A stretch of DNA of 64,000 nt from an uncultured Collinsella sp. (GCA_958437495.1 CAUBOH010000008.1:15244-79243), one strand, 5' to 3'. Positions 10,097 to 19,082 are shown, counted from the first letter of the stretch. Notes: generated by a model not told the origin, from the sequence alone. A program made the numbers and translations.

Positions 10097-10446
10097 GAAT
10101 ATGCAGCTACAACCTCATGACCTCCACATATGCCCATACTTGCACGGCGTTTCATGCGCATTCCAACCAAATGCTGACCAAATGCTTGACGGATTTGTGG
10201 GCAAGATACGATGCCGCGGGGACAAACTGGGTTAAGTCGCAGGTCAGCGGGCGCATGGTTGTGGTCGCGAAATGCATACCAGTGGCCCAATCGACTGCCA
10301 AAGAATTTTTAACTTCGTTCGCTCGTGGCTTATAACGTCCTTTTTTGAACATTTCGCTCAGCACGATTTTGCTGGTCAGGCTACTTGTATCGTGCATGTA
10401 AGGCGCGGCATGCGACACCGCGAGACAAAAAATGCTAAGTTTTCGA
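10097..10446. other. Intergenic gap between rpsF promoter and tRNA-Ser
   Basis: About 350 bases lie between the divergent rpsF promoter and the tRNA-Ser promoter. Short open frames exist but none has a ribosome site or a recognisable product. A near-direct repeat of CCAAATGCT occurs twice around 10170-10185. I see no RNA gene or other feature. Confidence 0.4.
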
Positions 10447-10447
10447 C

Positions 10448-10475
10448 TTGCACCTTGCGGTTCCTCGTGTATACT
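10448..10475 (+). promoter_or_regulatory. Promoter of tRNA-Ser(GGA)
   Basis: TTGCAC (10448-10453) and TATACT (10470-10475) are 16 bases apart, about 16 bases before the mature tRNA 5' end. Confidence 0.65.
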
Positions 10476-10491
10476 AACTTTCGCATTTAAC

Positions 10492-10582
10492 GGAGAGTTG
10501 TCCGAGTGGCCGAAGGAGCACGATTGGAAATCGTGTAGGCGTCAAAAGCGTCTCCAGGGTTCAAATCCCTGACTCTCCGCCA
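10492..10582 (+). tRNA. tRNA-Ser (anticodon GGA)
   Basis: The cloverleaf is complete. The acceptor stem GGAGAGT pairs with ACTCTCC, a long variable arm is present as expected for serine, the anticodon loop is TTGGAAA, and CCA is encoded at 10580-10582. Confidence 0.97.
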
Positions 10583-10591
10583 GTTAATTCC

Positions 10592-10621
10592 AAAGCAGGC
10601 CTTTGAGCCTGCTTTGTTTTT
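10592..10621 (+). terminator. Terminator between the two tRNA-Ser genes
   Basis: AAAGCAGGC and GCCTGCTTT form a 9-bp stem followed by GTTTTTA. Confidence 0.85.
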
Positions 10622-10630
10622 ACCCCACGC

Positions 10631-10721
10631 GGAGGGGTGGCAGAGTGGTTGAATGCGGCGGTCTCGAAAACCGTTTGGCCTGTATAAGGTCACGAGGGTT
10701 CGAATCCCTCCTCCTCCGCCA
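10631..10721 (+). tRNA. tRNA-Ser (anticodon CGA)
   Basis: The cloverleaf has a long variable arm, anticodon loop CTCGAAA, T-arm GAGGGTTCGAATCCCTC and encoded CCA at 10719-10721. The 3' 20 bases of its T-arm and acceptor recur, inverted, at 10783-10802. Confidence 0.97.
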
Positions 10722-10733
10722 TTAGATGGTATG

Positions 10734-10761
10734 AGCCCCAGTAATGGGGCTTTTTCTTTTT
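10734..10761 (+). terminator. Terminator of tRNA-Ser(CGA)
   Basis: AGCCCCA and TGGGGCT form a stem followed by TTTTTCTTTTT. Confidence 0.88.
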
Positions 10762-10782
10762 GGGCACATTTCAATAACGCGC

Positions 10783-10916
10783 AGGAGGAGGGATTCGAAC
10801 CCGCCAGGGCGCGGAGCGTAAAGAAAACGCGCCCGTGGCGCGTTTTTAGCGCAGCGCGGTCGGCGTAAGCCGACCGAATAAATTTTGAGCTCCGCTCAAA
10901 ATTTGGACATCCCTCC
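10783..10916. repeat. tRNA-linked structured element (Ser copy)
   Basis: The element starts with a 20-base exact inverted copy of the tRNA-Ser(CGA) 3' region (10783-10802 versus 10696-10715). Three stems follow: AAAACGCG/CGCGTTTT, with GCG-rich flanks pairing outside it; CGGTCGGC/GCCGACCG; and AAATTTTGAG/CTCAAAATTT. It ends in ATCCCTCCT, the start of the tRNA 3' end in direct orientation, after which the match breaks. The same plan is seen behind tRNA-Gly and tRNA-Lys. No protein is encoded. The remainder of the gap up to 11034 shows nothing else recognisable. Confidence 0.65.
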
Positions 10917-11034
10917 TATTCAACCCGCGCCCGCATCCAGTCCCGACCGTTTACCGAGCTATAGGGTCGCCAGACCCGCCAACCATGTACTATGTACGGG
11001 CATTGTCTAAACCCGCAACACAAAGGACCCCATC

Positions 11035-11724
11035 TTGCCCGTCGTCGCCGCTATGACCGTTACCACACACGCCTCGGATGCCATGGTCGCTATCCCCTTT
11101 TGGCTCGAGATGTTCGCTGTTGTCGCGGCATCAATCTCAGGCGTTCTGGTCGCGCGCGAGCACAAGCTCGACCTGGTGGGTGCCGTCGCGCTTGCTGTGG
11201 TTTGCGGCCTGGGCGGCGGTCTTTTGCGCGATATGACGCTGCAGGTGGGCAACGTCTACATCCTCAACCAGCCGATGGCGCTGCCGCTTTCCATTGCCAC
11301 GGCAGCCATCATCTATATTTTCCCGGCAATCGTCGACAAGCCCGAAAAACTCATTCCCCTGCTCGACATCATCTCGGTCGGCATCTACGCCGCCACTGGA
11401 GCAGACAAGGCGCTGGTCTACGGCTTTGCGCCGGCGGTGTGCATCATGATGGGCTTTTTCACCGCGGTGGGCGGCGGCATGTTGCGCGACGGCTTTATGG
11501 GCGTGGTTCCGGGCATTTTCCAACGTACCAACTTTTATGCCATCGCCGCCATCGCCGGATCGACAAGCTATGTGTGTCTCGTTATGAGCGGCATCATGAG
11601 CAATGTCGCCGCGCTGGTCGTATGCGTTGTCGTGACCATGGGTCTGCGCTGGCTCTCGCTGCGCTTTGACATCAAAAGCCCCACCGAGGAAGACATCGCG
11701 CGTTTCCTACATCGTAAAAAGTAG
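11035..11724 (+). CDS. TRIC-like (UPF0126) membrane protein
   Basis: This 229-residue protein has about seven hydrophobic helices and two repeats of the family motif (GGGLLRDMT and GGGMLRDGF). These mark the internally duplicated UPF0126/TRIC channel fold. Bacterial members include cation channels and a proposed glycine transporter (E. coli YicG), so the substrate is uncertain. The start is TTG with AAAGGA seven bases upstream; an ATG six codons in is the alternative. It has no operon partner on this strand. Confidence 0.85.
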   Translation: MPVVAAMTVTTHASDAMVAIPFWLEMFAVVAASISGVLVAREHKLDLVGAVALAVVCGLGGGLLRDMTLQVGNVYILNQPMALPLSIATAAIIYIFPAIVDKPEKLIPLLDIISVGIYAATGADKALVYGFAPAVCIMMGFFTAVGGGMLRDGFMGVVPGIFQRTNFYAIAAIAGSTSYVCLVMSGIMSNVAALVVCVVVTMGLRWLSLRFDIKSPTEEDIARFLHRKK

Positions 11725-11908
11725 ATAACACGGCCCGGCCCATCGCAAGGTGACAGCCTGTCTGCAACCGGCCGCAGGCCCGATATCCCGCGACATCCTA
11801 TGTAGGCAATTGCCCATGCAGAATATTGCAACCACGAGTTTCTTTTAGAGCGAGGGCGCGATGGGTACCCTGTTGGGTGTATGCAATTCACCAAGCAAAG
11901 GATTCACC

Positions 11909-13054
11909 ATGCCTCACTACCAACCCGCGGCGGCGCAGTGTCACAACATGCGCGGACGCCTCATTATGGCCTTCGCACTTATCGCGCTGGCGTTTACCGC
12001 GCTTCCTTCCATGGCATTCGCCGGCACCGACACCGCGGGCAATGTTTTCGTGTCCGACGGGGATTCCAGTCCATCCGGCATCGAGGGCGATCTGTACTGG
12101 GCCGGCCAAAGCCTTAACCTGGACGACGCGTCCATCAACCGCGATATCATCGCCGCCGGTGAAAGCCTGTCGATTCGCGACTGCACCGTAGGCGGCGCCG
12201 TTCGATTGGCGGCGCGCACCATCAATATCGCCACGACCACCATTGATGGAAGCGTGACGGTTGCCGCTCAGCACGTCGTACTTAACTCCGGCAGTACCGC
12301 CAATTGCTTCTATGCCGCAGGCGAGACGGTTGCCCTGCGCGGCTCCGCCAAGTCGGCAGCGCTCGCGGGCAGTACGGTAACCATCGATGGCACTGTCGAT
12401 GGCAATGTTGAGGTCTGGGCCGACAAGCTGGTGCTCGGCAAAAACGCCCGCATCACCGGCACCGTAAACGCTCATGTCTCACAGGACCCCGAGCGCGCCG
12501 ACGGCGCCAAAGTGGGAGCCCTCAAGATCGACCGCACCGAGAACGAGGACACCTCCACCGTCAACGACGTCATCGGCGGCATCGTTGCCGCAGCTCTTTC
12601 CACCTGCTTTGTCGCGATTCTCCTTGAGCTCGTCTTTCCGCGCGCAACAGCCAGCGCGGCCGGCATGCTTCACCAGCACCCCGCCCCGCTGTGGGTGAGC
12701 GGTCTTTTGGGCACGGTAGCCGCCGTTCCCGCCATCCTGCTGCTCGTCATCTCGATTGCCGGTCTGTCGCTCGCCGGAGCCCTGATGTGCGGCGTCATCG
12801 GCATCGCTCTGGTCTCGGCGGCCTTTGCGGGCACCGCGGTCGCACGCATGGTCGGGCACAGCCAGAACCGCTACGCCATGGCCGCCGTGGGCGGTGCCAT
12901 CGCCGGCGCCCTTGCAACACTTCCTCTTATGGGCAACTTTATTAGCGGCGTAGCCTTCGTCTTCACGCTGGGCTATCTCATCCAGATCATCTGGCGCAAC
13001 GCCCACCTCAAGCCGCAACAGCCGACTAACACCCCGGGCCTTCCCTCCGCCTAA
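11909..13054 (+). CDS. Signal-peptide beta-helix protein with C-terminal membrane helices
   Basis: This 381-residue product has a signal-like hydrophobic stretch ending near AFAG. About 150 residues of short repeating strands follow (patterns such as TIDGSVTVAA and TVDGNVEVWADKL), like the bactofilin or polymer-forming cytoskeletal beta-helix. Three or four transmembrane helices fill the C-terminal half, and the tail is short and proline-rich. The layout suggests an outside-facing beta-helix tethered to a membrane bundle. Its role is not known to me. The ATG at MPHYQP is used because AAAGGA precedes it; an upstream ATG adds 16 residues. Confidence 0.75.
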   Translation: MPHYQPAAAQCHNMRGRLIMAFALIALAFTALPSMAFAGTDTAGNVFVSDGDSSPSGIEGDLYWAGQSLNLDDASINRDIIAAGESLSIRDCTVGGAVRLAARTINIATTTIDGSVTVAAQHVVLNSGSTANCFYAAGETVALRGSAKSAALAGSTVTIDGTVDGNVEVWADKLVLGKNARITGTVNAHVSQDPERADGAKVGALKIDRTENEDTSTVNDVIGGIVAAALSTCFVAILLELVFPRATASAAGMLHQHPAPLWVSGLLGTVAAVPAILLLVISIAGLSLAGALMCGVIGIALVSAAFAGTAVARMVGHSQNRYAMAAVGGAIAGALATLPLMGNFISGVAFVFTLGYLIQIIWRNAHLKPQQPTNTPGLPSA

Positions 13055-13061
13055 CCGTCAA

Positions 13062-13094
13062 CCACCACAAAGGGGACAGGCACCTTTGTGGTGG
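13062..13094. repeat. 33-bp palindromic repeat, copy 1
   Basis: Arms CCACCACAAAGG and CCTTTGTGGTGG (12 bp, perfect) flank GGACAGGCA. An identical 33-base copy occurs at 19047-19079. Both lie in intergenic DNA behind genes. Confidence 0.85.
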
Positions 13095-13118
13095 TGCAAA
13101 ACCGCACCAGTATTCAAT

Positions 13119-13162
13119 AAAGTGGGGCACCCGACCGCATCGATCGGGTGCCCCACTTTTTA
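13119..13162. terminator. Bidirectional terminator between convergent genes
   Basis: A perfect 16-bp stem (13119-13134 with 13144-13159) has an A-run on its left and a T-run on its right, so it can stop transcription from both the beta-helix gene and the pilin locus. Confidence 0.88.
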
Positions 13163-13191
13163 GCTTCTCCTATTGATATCCAAACGAACGA

Positions 13192-13386
13192 TTACTCCTC
13201 CGAGCTCTCGTCACGCTTACGGCTACGGATGAGATGCGCCACGCCGATACACAGCACCGCGCCACCGACGATCCAAGTGAAGGTCACGCCGTTGAGACCG
13301 GTCAGTGGGAGGTTAATCTGCTTGGTATCGCCGACGGTGATGTTGAATTCGTTACGGAGGCAGTACGCCACTGAGCAGGGGGACAA
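13192..13386 (-). pseudogene. Relic C-terminal sortase-anchor fragment
   Basis: The 64-codon frame directly follows the pilin stop codon in the same frame. It encodes INLPLTG, a hydrophobic helix and a basic tail (RSRKRDE), which is a complete sortase sorting signal with about 20 residues of preceding domain. The only start is a TTG without a ribosome site. It looks like the severed 3' end of another pilin gene left behind by recombination, and is probably not translated except by stop-codon read-through of the pilin. Confidence 0.7.
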
Positions 13387-15033
13387 TTATTTTTCATGGC
13401 GAGCTGCTCGCCGCTTGATGATGAGCGCGACAATAATAGCCGCCACTCCGATGGCAGCCAAAACCGCCACCAGCGCCAACGTCCTATCTCCCGTCGAGGG
13501 CATAAAGCCTCGACTTGCTTCTTTGCTTGGAGTGTTGAGCACCGACAGCTCAATCGAACCCGTCCCGGTATCGACGGCATCAACCCGCAGGGGGCTTTCG
13601 GCCGACACGGTCACTTTGATCTTCGCGGCTGCCACTTGCTTAACGTCCAGGCCCTCAGACGTAACCGTTACCGTTCGTTTGCCCTCAAAGGCGGTGTATC
13701 CCTTGGGAGCCTCGACCTCCTCGACAGTGTAGACACCCGCGTCCACACCGCTCAATTCCACATGGCCATCCGCGCCCGTGGTGACGCACGCGTCGGCATC
13801 CGTCGACCACGAGCCGTCAGTCGTTAGAATGCTTCCGCGGCCATCGATGATGCGCAATTTGGCGCCCGCGAGCGGTTTATCGTCCGAGCTTGAGCGCTTG
13901 GTCAGACTGAGTCCCCAGGTGTAGGCGCACGCGTCATCGCTCGGCGTGCGGGTGAATCCGGCGTCGCCGGACTGGTCGGCGAGGGGAGAGCGCGGGTAAC
14001 GCAGGTAGACCTCGTTGGGGTTGCCCTTGGTAGCGCCCCGATTGCAGTTGGCCCCCAACGGCGCATTGTAGACAGCAACCACGCGGGCGCCCGCGGTAAA
14101 GGCGTCTGCGCCGCCGAGCACGGCGATGAGGTCGCCGGTGCGCACGGTGAGGGTCTTACCGTCAACCGAGGCCCCGCACTGGGCCGTGATATCGGTCCAG
14201 TGCGGGGCGGGCTCGGTGCCGGCGCGCCCGTCCTTGCCGGTCGAGACGGCGTCAAAGCCGCCGTCCGTGCCCGCCGCCACGTACACACGCACGCTCGCGG
14301 CGACCTTGGAGGAGTCGAGCCCCGCGCTCATGGTGTCGACGAACCGCACCGTATAGGTGTCGTAGGCGGCAAGGCCCGCCGGGACCGTGGCAGAGAGGCG
14401 CCAGTACAGGTCGTCGGCGACCGTGGCGTCGGCGGCCTTCTGCCAGGCGGCGGTGCCGTCCTCCAGCGCGTGCTTCTGGACCTTGGGCGTCGCGGCCTTG
14501 GGCTTGACGGTGACGGCACCGCCGCCGACCAGGGCCATGATCGGCGCGGTGCCGGCTTCGCCCTGGGCGATGGCGTCGTCGTCGACGACGATGAGCCAGT
14601 AGCCGCAGGGCAGCTCGGCCACCGTGCCCGCGTTAAGGGCCACGGAAGGGACGCCGGATCTGCAAATTGCTCTGGCGAGTTTTGTCGCCAGCGCGGTCGT
14701 CATGTGTCCGTCGCCATTCATCCATTCGGCAGCCTCTTGCGCCGTCGATGCCGAGCTATCGAGCCCCGCATCGTAAAGCACCGAAAGAACGGCCCGACGA
14801 ACCGTATCGTTCGACCACGTCAAATCGGTCGCAACCTTTTGGTCATCGCCGGTTTTATCGACAACAGTTGCCGAGAAGATCTGATATGCGTCATACCGAG
14901 CCGCGACCGCGCCGCCAACTGTAATGGCACCGGTCTCGCCCGCTCGGGCAACTCCAGGCGTTGCGGCAAAGGCAACCAGCGCGAGCAAAACAGCCGTTCC
15001 AAAAGCCATTACGCGACGGAGCACCTTACTCAC
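13387..15033 (-). CDS. Sortase-anchored pilin subunit with isopeptide domains
   Basis: The 548-residue protein has a signal peptide (cleavage near VARAGE) and an N-terminal pilin domain. A middle domain resembles the fimbrial isopeptide-bond backbone fold, and a SpaA/Cna-B domain follows at about 370-470 (LSLTKRSSSDDKPLAGAKLR to YTVEEVEAPKGY). The sorting signal is FMPSTG, with a helix and basic tail. Such proteins polymerise by sortase into pili. The start is GTG with GAGGTGG upstream. It overlaps the preceding adhesin gene by eight bases (GTGAGTAA), so the two are translationally coupled. MPSTG instead of LPxTG may mark a substrate of a pilus-specific sortase; no sortase gene is in the window. 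Confidence 0.88.
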   Translation of the reverse strand: MSKVLRRVMAFGTAVLLALVAFAATPGVARAGETGAITVGGAVAARYDAYQIFSATVVDKTGDDQKVATDLTWSNDTVRRAVLSVLYDAGLDSSASTAQEAAEWMNGDGHMTTALATKLARAICRSGVPSVALNAGTVAELPCGYWLIVVDDDAIAQGEAGTAPIMALVGGGAVTVKPKAATPKVQKHALEDGTAAWQKAADATVADDLYWRLSATVPAGLAAYDTYTVRFVDTMSAGLDSSKVAASVRVYVAAGTDGGFDAVSTGKDGRAGTEPAPHWTDITAQCGASVDGKTLTVRTGDLIAVLGGADAFTAGARVVAVYNAPLGANCNRGATKGNPNEVYLRYPRSPLADQSGDAGFTRTPSDDACAYTWGLSLTKRSSSDDKPLAGAKLRIIDGRGSILTTDGSWSTDADACVTTGADGHVELSGVDAGVYTVEEVEAPKGYTAFEGKRTVTVTSEGLDVKQVAAAKIKVTVSAESPLRVDAVDTGTGSIELSVLNTPSKEASRGFMPSTGDRTLALVAVLAAIGVAAIIVALIIKRRAARHEK

Positions 15034-18000
15034 GGCGACCACCTCGCTTCAAATCGCGCTGGCGACGAGCATGCATCCATGTCGCCGCAAAGCACAGCAG
15101 CGAAGCACCAGCCAGATACGTCATAGTCAAGCCAGCCCCGCCCGCCGCGGGAAGCGTAGTCGAGTACTTGTTGGTAAAAGTCGGCGGATTCGAGGTGTCG
15201 GTACCATCGTAGGTGACGGTAGTTTCGAGCTTTCCTTCGCCATTTTTTACGTCAACCTTAACGTTATGCACGGTCGCGTCGTAGGCGATGTGGTCCTTGA
15301 CATTGTTCTCGGCACCCTCGGGGACGAGCTCGGAGATGGTGTAGCGGTACTCGCCGGCCTTGTTGTAGTCGACGCTGAAGGAGACGTTGCCCTCGGCATC
15401 GTTGGTCACCGTCTGGAGCACCTTGCCGTTTGCATCCTTGAGCACAAACGAGAACTGCCCTTCCTTTAGCGACGACCCCTGAAGCGCCTTTGTGGCCGAG
15501 ATCGTGGCCTTCCCAGAATAAGGCGCATCGTAAACCGTAATATCAGTATTTACCGTCGGAATCTCAACGGTAGCATCCTTCTGCCTTAACTCCGCTACCT
15601 TCGCGAGCGCGTCCCAATACTGCTGCTCGTTTTGACCCTTGAGCATAATCCACACCGGCTTATCGATAACGTTATAGCCTTGGGGTGCCTGGGTCTCCTC
15701 AAGGCAATATAGCGTATAGGCTTCCATCTTTTTGTCGGCAGTTCCAAATGTCGCCGTACCGCTATCGCGCGTCGAGACCTCTTGAAACGGCGTTTTTGCT
15801 GCACCGACGCCGGCAGTTAAAGCCGTATCCACATCAACCTTATAGAGCGTAAACGTAGCGCCAGAAAGCTTCTTATCGATATCGCTCTTGTCGACTTTGG
15901 TCACCGTGACGCCGTAACCGCTGCCACCGGCCAATCCGGACGCCTTTTGAATTTCCCAGTTCTTTGAATGAGCCTTTTCGCCGTCCCAAACGCCCGTAAG
16001 CGATGCTTTGTTGGTAAGCGAGACCGTCTCGCCCGCATTGCCGGCAGGAATTACCTCGTATTGAACCTTAAGGTATTTCTTATCAGGAACGCTAAGCGTC
16101 ATCTTGGTACATGCCGCACCAGATTGATCTTTGATGGTCTCGGCGCCAACGGTGCACTCATCCGAGCCAAGCAAGTTCCAGCTCTTGTCTTTGTGTTGGT
16201 ACACCTTGACCGAAGACGGCACCAGCGTGCATTGAGCATCCATGACATCGACAAGCTCAAGGAAGTCGCTGTCACCATTGAGGTCAACTGCCGATTCATT
16301 GACAAGAATGGTGTACCTGATGCGATTGCTGTTGGCGACCTGGTCTCCGGTCTTCTGCAGCACGTTATTTTTGATGGTGACGGTACCGCTGCCGGCCTCA
16401 AAGCTCTTGTCACCCGACTCGGCGCGTGCAGAGTTGGTTAATTTCGTTTCATTTTTAGACGTGTCGAGCGTGCCACGTTTGACTGCCGTCCGATACACAA
16501 GCTTGGCATAACCGGCGCTGCTTCCGAGCGCCTTGGTGGGAATGGTAAAGGTTACCGTGTTGCCGTCGCAACTCACCCCATCGTCGCCCAGCTTAACACC
16601 GTCCGCCACCGTTTCGTTTTTGTCCCCATCGTAATAGCTCGTATGCTTGTCATAGGGATTTTGGAATAACGAATACGCCGCAAAGCCGGGCACGTAGGCC
16701 ATGCCGTCGGGCAGCTTATCGATTATTTTCAGTGGCTGCCCGTTAAGCTTTCCGGCTCCATAGCACTCACCCTCAGAAGTCTTCACGCGGTTGGCGTAAA
16801 CCGTCCATTCGACAATCCACGCGCCCTTTTCGGATGTGCCGTCCACGGCATTCCAGTCAAAGCCTTCATCCCAGGAAACGGTCGCCTCGTTTTCCGGCTT
16901 CTCAACCGAAGGAGTGGTCTCTTTGTTGACTACATACACGATGGGATCGGTGTACTGACGCCGCAGATTCAACCCGGTAGCAGCGACAGATGCAAAGTTC
17001 GAGTACCAGCCCGACAGCGCATCAGACTTAGTGTCATACCTGATGAAGGCATAGTCCTCGTTCTTAAGGGCATTCTTAACTTTTTCGTTAACGATAATAT
17101 CCAGGTCAAAGTTTCTTTTATTGCTAACGCCCTGTTGGTTATTCGTGAGCTTCCAGTCGACATCCCGGACCAACTCCGTACTGCCAATTGTTATAACAAT
17201 GGAATCGGCATCGACACCGATGTTCTGCTTCCACGCCGACTGAAACGTGTCATAAACCGTCACCTTACCGGGGTTAATCGCATTGACGATGGCCTTCAGT
17301 GCGACTCTCGTCTCCCATGTTGCCCGGCCCGTCGTCGCAGTGTCCTTGTCGCTCACAAGCCTCTTGGTAATTGGGGTACCCTCCAGTTGAGGCGAGAACG
17401 AGCCCTCGTCCGAACCGGACACGATGCCGTCAACCTTTGCGGTATTGTGCACCGTATCGTAAGAGTTCGTATCGTTCATCTTGGTGTGATAGACGATGCG
17501 GTAGGTGGCGTATTTGTCGACATGGTCTGTCGGGAACGTGTAGGTAAACGGTCTCTTCGACGAATCAAGCTTGCCCGACGCGAGAACATCCGATCCCGAG
17601 GCGCCCTTATAAACCGTGTACTCCCCTGTATACGTCTGTTTGTCGTCCAAGGTATCGGTGAACTTGTAACCGCTCATATCAACTTTAAGCTCACCTTGGT
17701 TGAGCTTAACCGTCCACGTAATGTCCGATGGTGAGCCCGTTCCATCGGACTTGTTAACCATGTCATAGCGAAAATCGCCGGGAGCAGCAGTCACGGAAGG
17801 CGGGCGAGGAGATTGTAAGCCGCTCCACGTCCATGTGGCCGTGTTCTTTGAGTCATCCTGCTTGTTGATGTATTCGCCATTTTTAGCAGAAACATCAGAC
17901 CTGAGCAGCGTTTCATACGTAAGCACATGCTCACCTTGAGACAGATTTCCCAGGTTCACCTCCGCCTTCTGGCCGTCAACCTTCGGCTGGGGCTCAAGCT

Positions 18001-18745
18001 TCTTTACATCGAGCTTAAAGCTGTCCGCAACAAACGAAAAGTTATCCCCCAACGTGTCATTGACCACCACATTGGTTGCATGCGACTCAACAGTGAGCTT
18101 TACCGTCCAGGTAACTTTAGCCGTTCCATTTTCGTCTTGGGAAAACTTTCCCTCCTTTGTTCCCGTCACGTTGCCGTCTTTAGTCGCAATGTCGATTTCG
18201 CCTGTTCCGGGAAAATTGACTTTTGTCGAATTCCCGGAGCCAACATTCTTATTTGCCAGCTCAAAGGAAAAATCGGCAGCAACGTACACATCGGACGGAT
18301 GTTGCTGCAACCATTCGGTGTCAAACGTAAAGAACAGCTTATTCTTCTCTATTCTCCATGTGCCGGCCTTGGTGGCAGCGCTCTCCGTGTCATTCGAAAG
18401 ATCTCCGCCTTTATTATCTTTCACATTGATGGTATCCGGGAACGTATACACGGCCGTATATTTATCGGCCGTCAGTTTAGACCCCGCCTCAAAGACCGCA
18501 CTGAATGCCCCATAGAGCGTATCGGTTGAGAGCACCGCGTCAGAACCCAGGGCAGTATTGTGGTTGGCATCTTTATACAGGTTAACGGTAACCTTGGCCG
18601 TATCGCCGTTAATCTCGATTAGGTTGGCTGCGGCAACGCCATCGGCGAGCACGGGAGCCACACCACGAAGAGCCACGACAGCAAGGCAAATCAGCATTAA
18701 GGCAATGGCCGCCTTACCCAGCGACCGCGTGCGATGAGTGTCCAC
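15026..18745 (-). CDS. Large sortase-anchored adhesin, probable pilus tip
   Basis: This 1239-residue surface protein begins with a signal peptide (about residues 1-34). A string of beta-sandwich adhesin domains of the collagen-binding type fills roughly residues 40-940. A SpaA-like domain follows (about 945-1060; GYGVTVTKVDKSDIDKKLSG), then a streptococcal-type isopeptide-linkage domain (about 1075-1190; ATKALQGSSLKEGQFSFVL). The anchor is LPAAG at 1198 with a helix and a basic tail. The GTG start has AGGGGACA upstream. It is first in a two-gene unit with the pilin, so a tip or ancillary adhesin role is likely, though that is inference. Base composition is more AT-rich than neighbouring housekeeping genes. 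Confidence 0.88.
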   Translation of the reverse strand: MDTHRTRSLGKAAIALMLICLAVVALRGVAPVLADGVAAANLIEINGDTAKVTVNLYKDANHNTALGSDAVLSTDTLYGAFSAVFEAGSKLTADKYTAVYTFPDTINVKDNKGGDLSNDTESAATKAGTWRIEKNKLFFTFDTEWLQQHPSDVYVAADFSFELANKNVGSGNSTKVNFPGTGEIDIATKDGNVTGTKEGKFSQDENGTAKVTWTVKLTVESHATNVVVNDTLGDNFSFVADSFKLDVKKLEPQPKVDGQKAEVNLGNLSQGEHVLTYETLLRSDVSAKNGEYINKQDDSKNTATWTWSGLQSPRPPSVTAAPGDFRYDMVNKSDGTGSPSDITWTVKLNQGELKVDMSGYKFTDTLDDKQTYTGEYTVYKGASGSDVLASGKLDSSKRPFTYTFPTDHVDKYATYRIVYHTKMNDTNSYDTVHNTAKVDGIVSGSDEGSFSPQLEGTPITKRLVSDKDTATTGRATWETRVALKAIVNAINPGKVTVYDTFQSAWKQNIGVDADSIVITIGSTELVRDVDWKLTNNQQGVSNKRNFDLDIIVNEKVKNALKNEDYAFIRYDTKSDALSGWYSNFASVAATGLNLRRQYTDPIVYVVNKETTPSVEKPENEATVSWDEGFDWNAVDGTSEKGAWIVEWTVYANRVKTSEGECYGAGKLNGQPLKIIDKLPDGMAYVPGFAAYSLFQNPYDKHTSYYDGDKNETVADGVKLGDDGVSCDGNTVTFTIPTKALGSSAGYAKLVYRTAVKRGTLDTSKNETKLTNSARAESGDKSFEAGSGTVTIKNNVLQKTGDQVANSNRIRYTILVNESAVDLNGDSDFLELVDVMDAQCTLVPSSVKVYQHKDKSWNLLGSDECTVGAETIKDQSGAACTKMTLSVPDKKYLKVQYEVIPAGNAGETVSLTNKASLTGVWDGEKAHSKNWEIQKASGLAGGSGYGVTVTKVDKSDIDKKLSGATFTLYKVDVDTALTAGVGAAKTPFQEVSTRDSGTATFGTADKKMEAYTLYCLEETQAPQGYNVIDKPVWIMLKGQNEQQYWDALAKVAELRQKDATVEIPTVNTDITVYDAPYSGKATISATKALQGSSLKEGQFSFVLKDANGKVLQTVTNDAEGNVSFSVDYNKAGEYRYTISELVPEGAENNVKDHIAYDATVHNVKVDVKNGEGKLETTVTYDGTDTSNPPTFTNKYSTTLPAAGGAGLTMTYLAGASLLCFAATWMHARRQRDLKRGGRRE

Positions 18746-19046
18746 AGTTGTCCCCTATTTCCTACAACACAATGTGGAATAAGGCGACTCGCCGGATCGC
18801 ACACGGACCCCGACATCAAGATAAAGCTGTCTAGCGCACTGCAAGAACCCTCTAAAAGCGCAATTACCAAAATGGTACGCCTATGCCACGTGCATAAAAT
18901 ACAACATTGATGCCAGTTATGTAAACGGCAGGTAGAAAGGTCTTTTTATTTAATACCGTCGATTTTTTAATTAACCGCTTTGTATTAACACGGCAATAAA
19001 CCTACGAATTGTGTATATGTTTAAACAACTAAAATCTAGCTTCAAG
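18746..19046. other. AT-rich upstream region of the adhesin operon
   Basis: About 300 bases between the adhesin start and the 33-bp repeat are markedly AT-rich, especially 18940-19040, and carry no gene. On the minus strand TTTACA followed after 18 bases by TATTTT is a possible promoter, though weak. The long AT-rich stretch suggests regulation or acquisition of the adhesin locus by transfer. Confidence 0.45.
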
Positions 19047-19079
19047 CCACCACAAAGGGGACAGGCACCTTTGTGGTGG
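19047..19079. repeat. 33-bp palindromic repeat, copy 2
   Basis: Identical in all 33 bases to 13062-13094. It lies immediately behind the typA terminator. Confidence 0.85.
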
Positions 19080-19082
19080 TAC

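Noticed and set aside
10152..10418. 88-codon minus-strand frame in the gap before tRNA-Ser
   Set aside because: No ribosome site, no hydrophobic or domain pattern, and it lies upstream of the rpsF promoter.
10487..10774. Open frame antisense to both tRNA-Ser genes
   Set aside because: It is entirely explained by the two tRNA genes on the other strand.
13062..13094. 33-bp palindrome as a terminator
   Set aside because: It has no T-tract, and a strong bidirectional terminator follows 25 bases later; the identical second copy points to a repeat.
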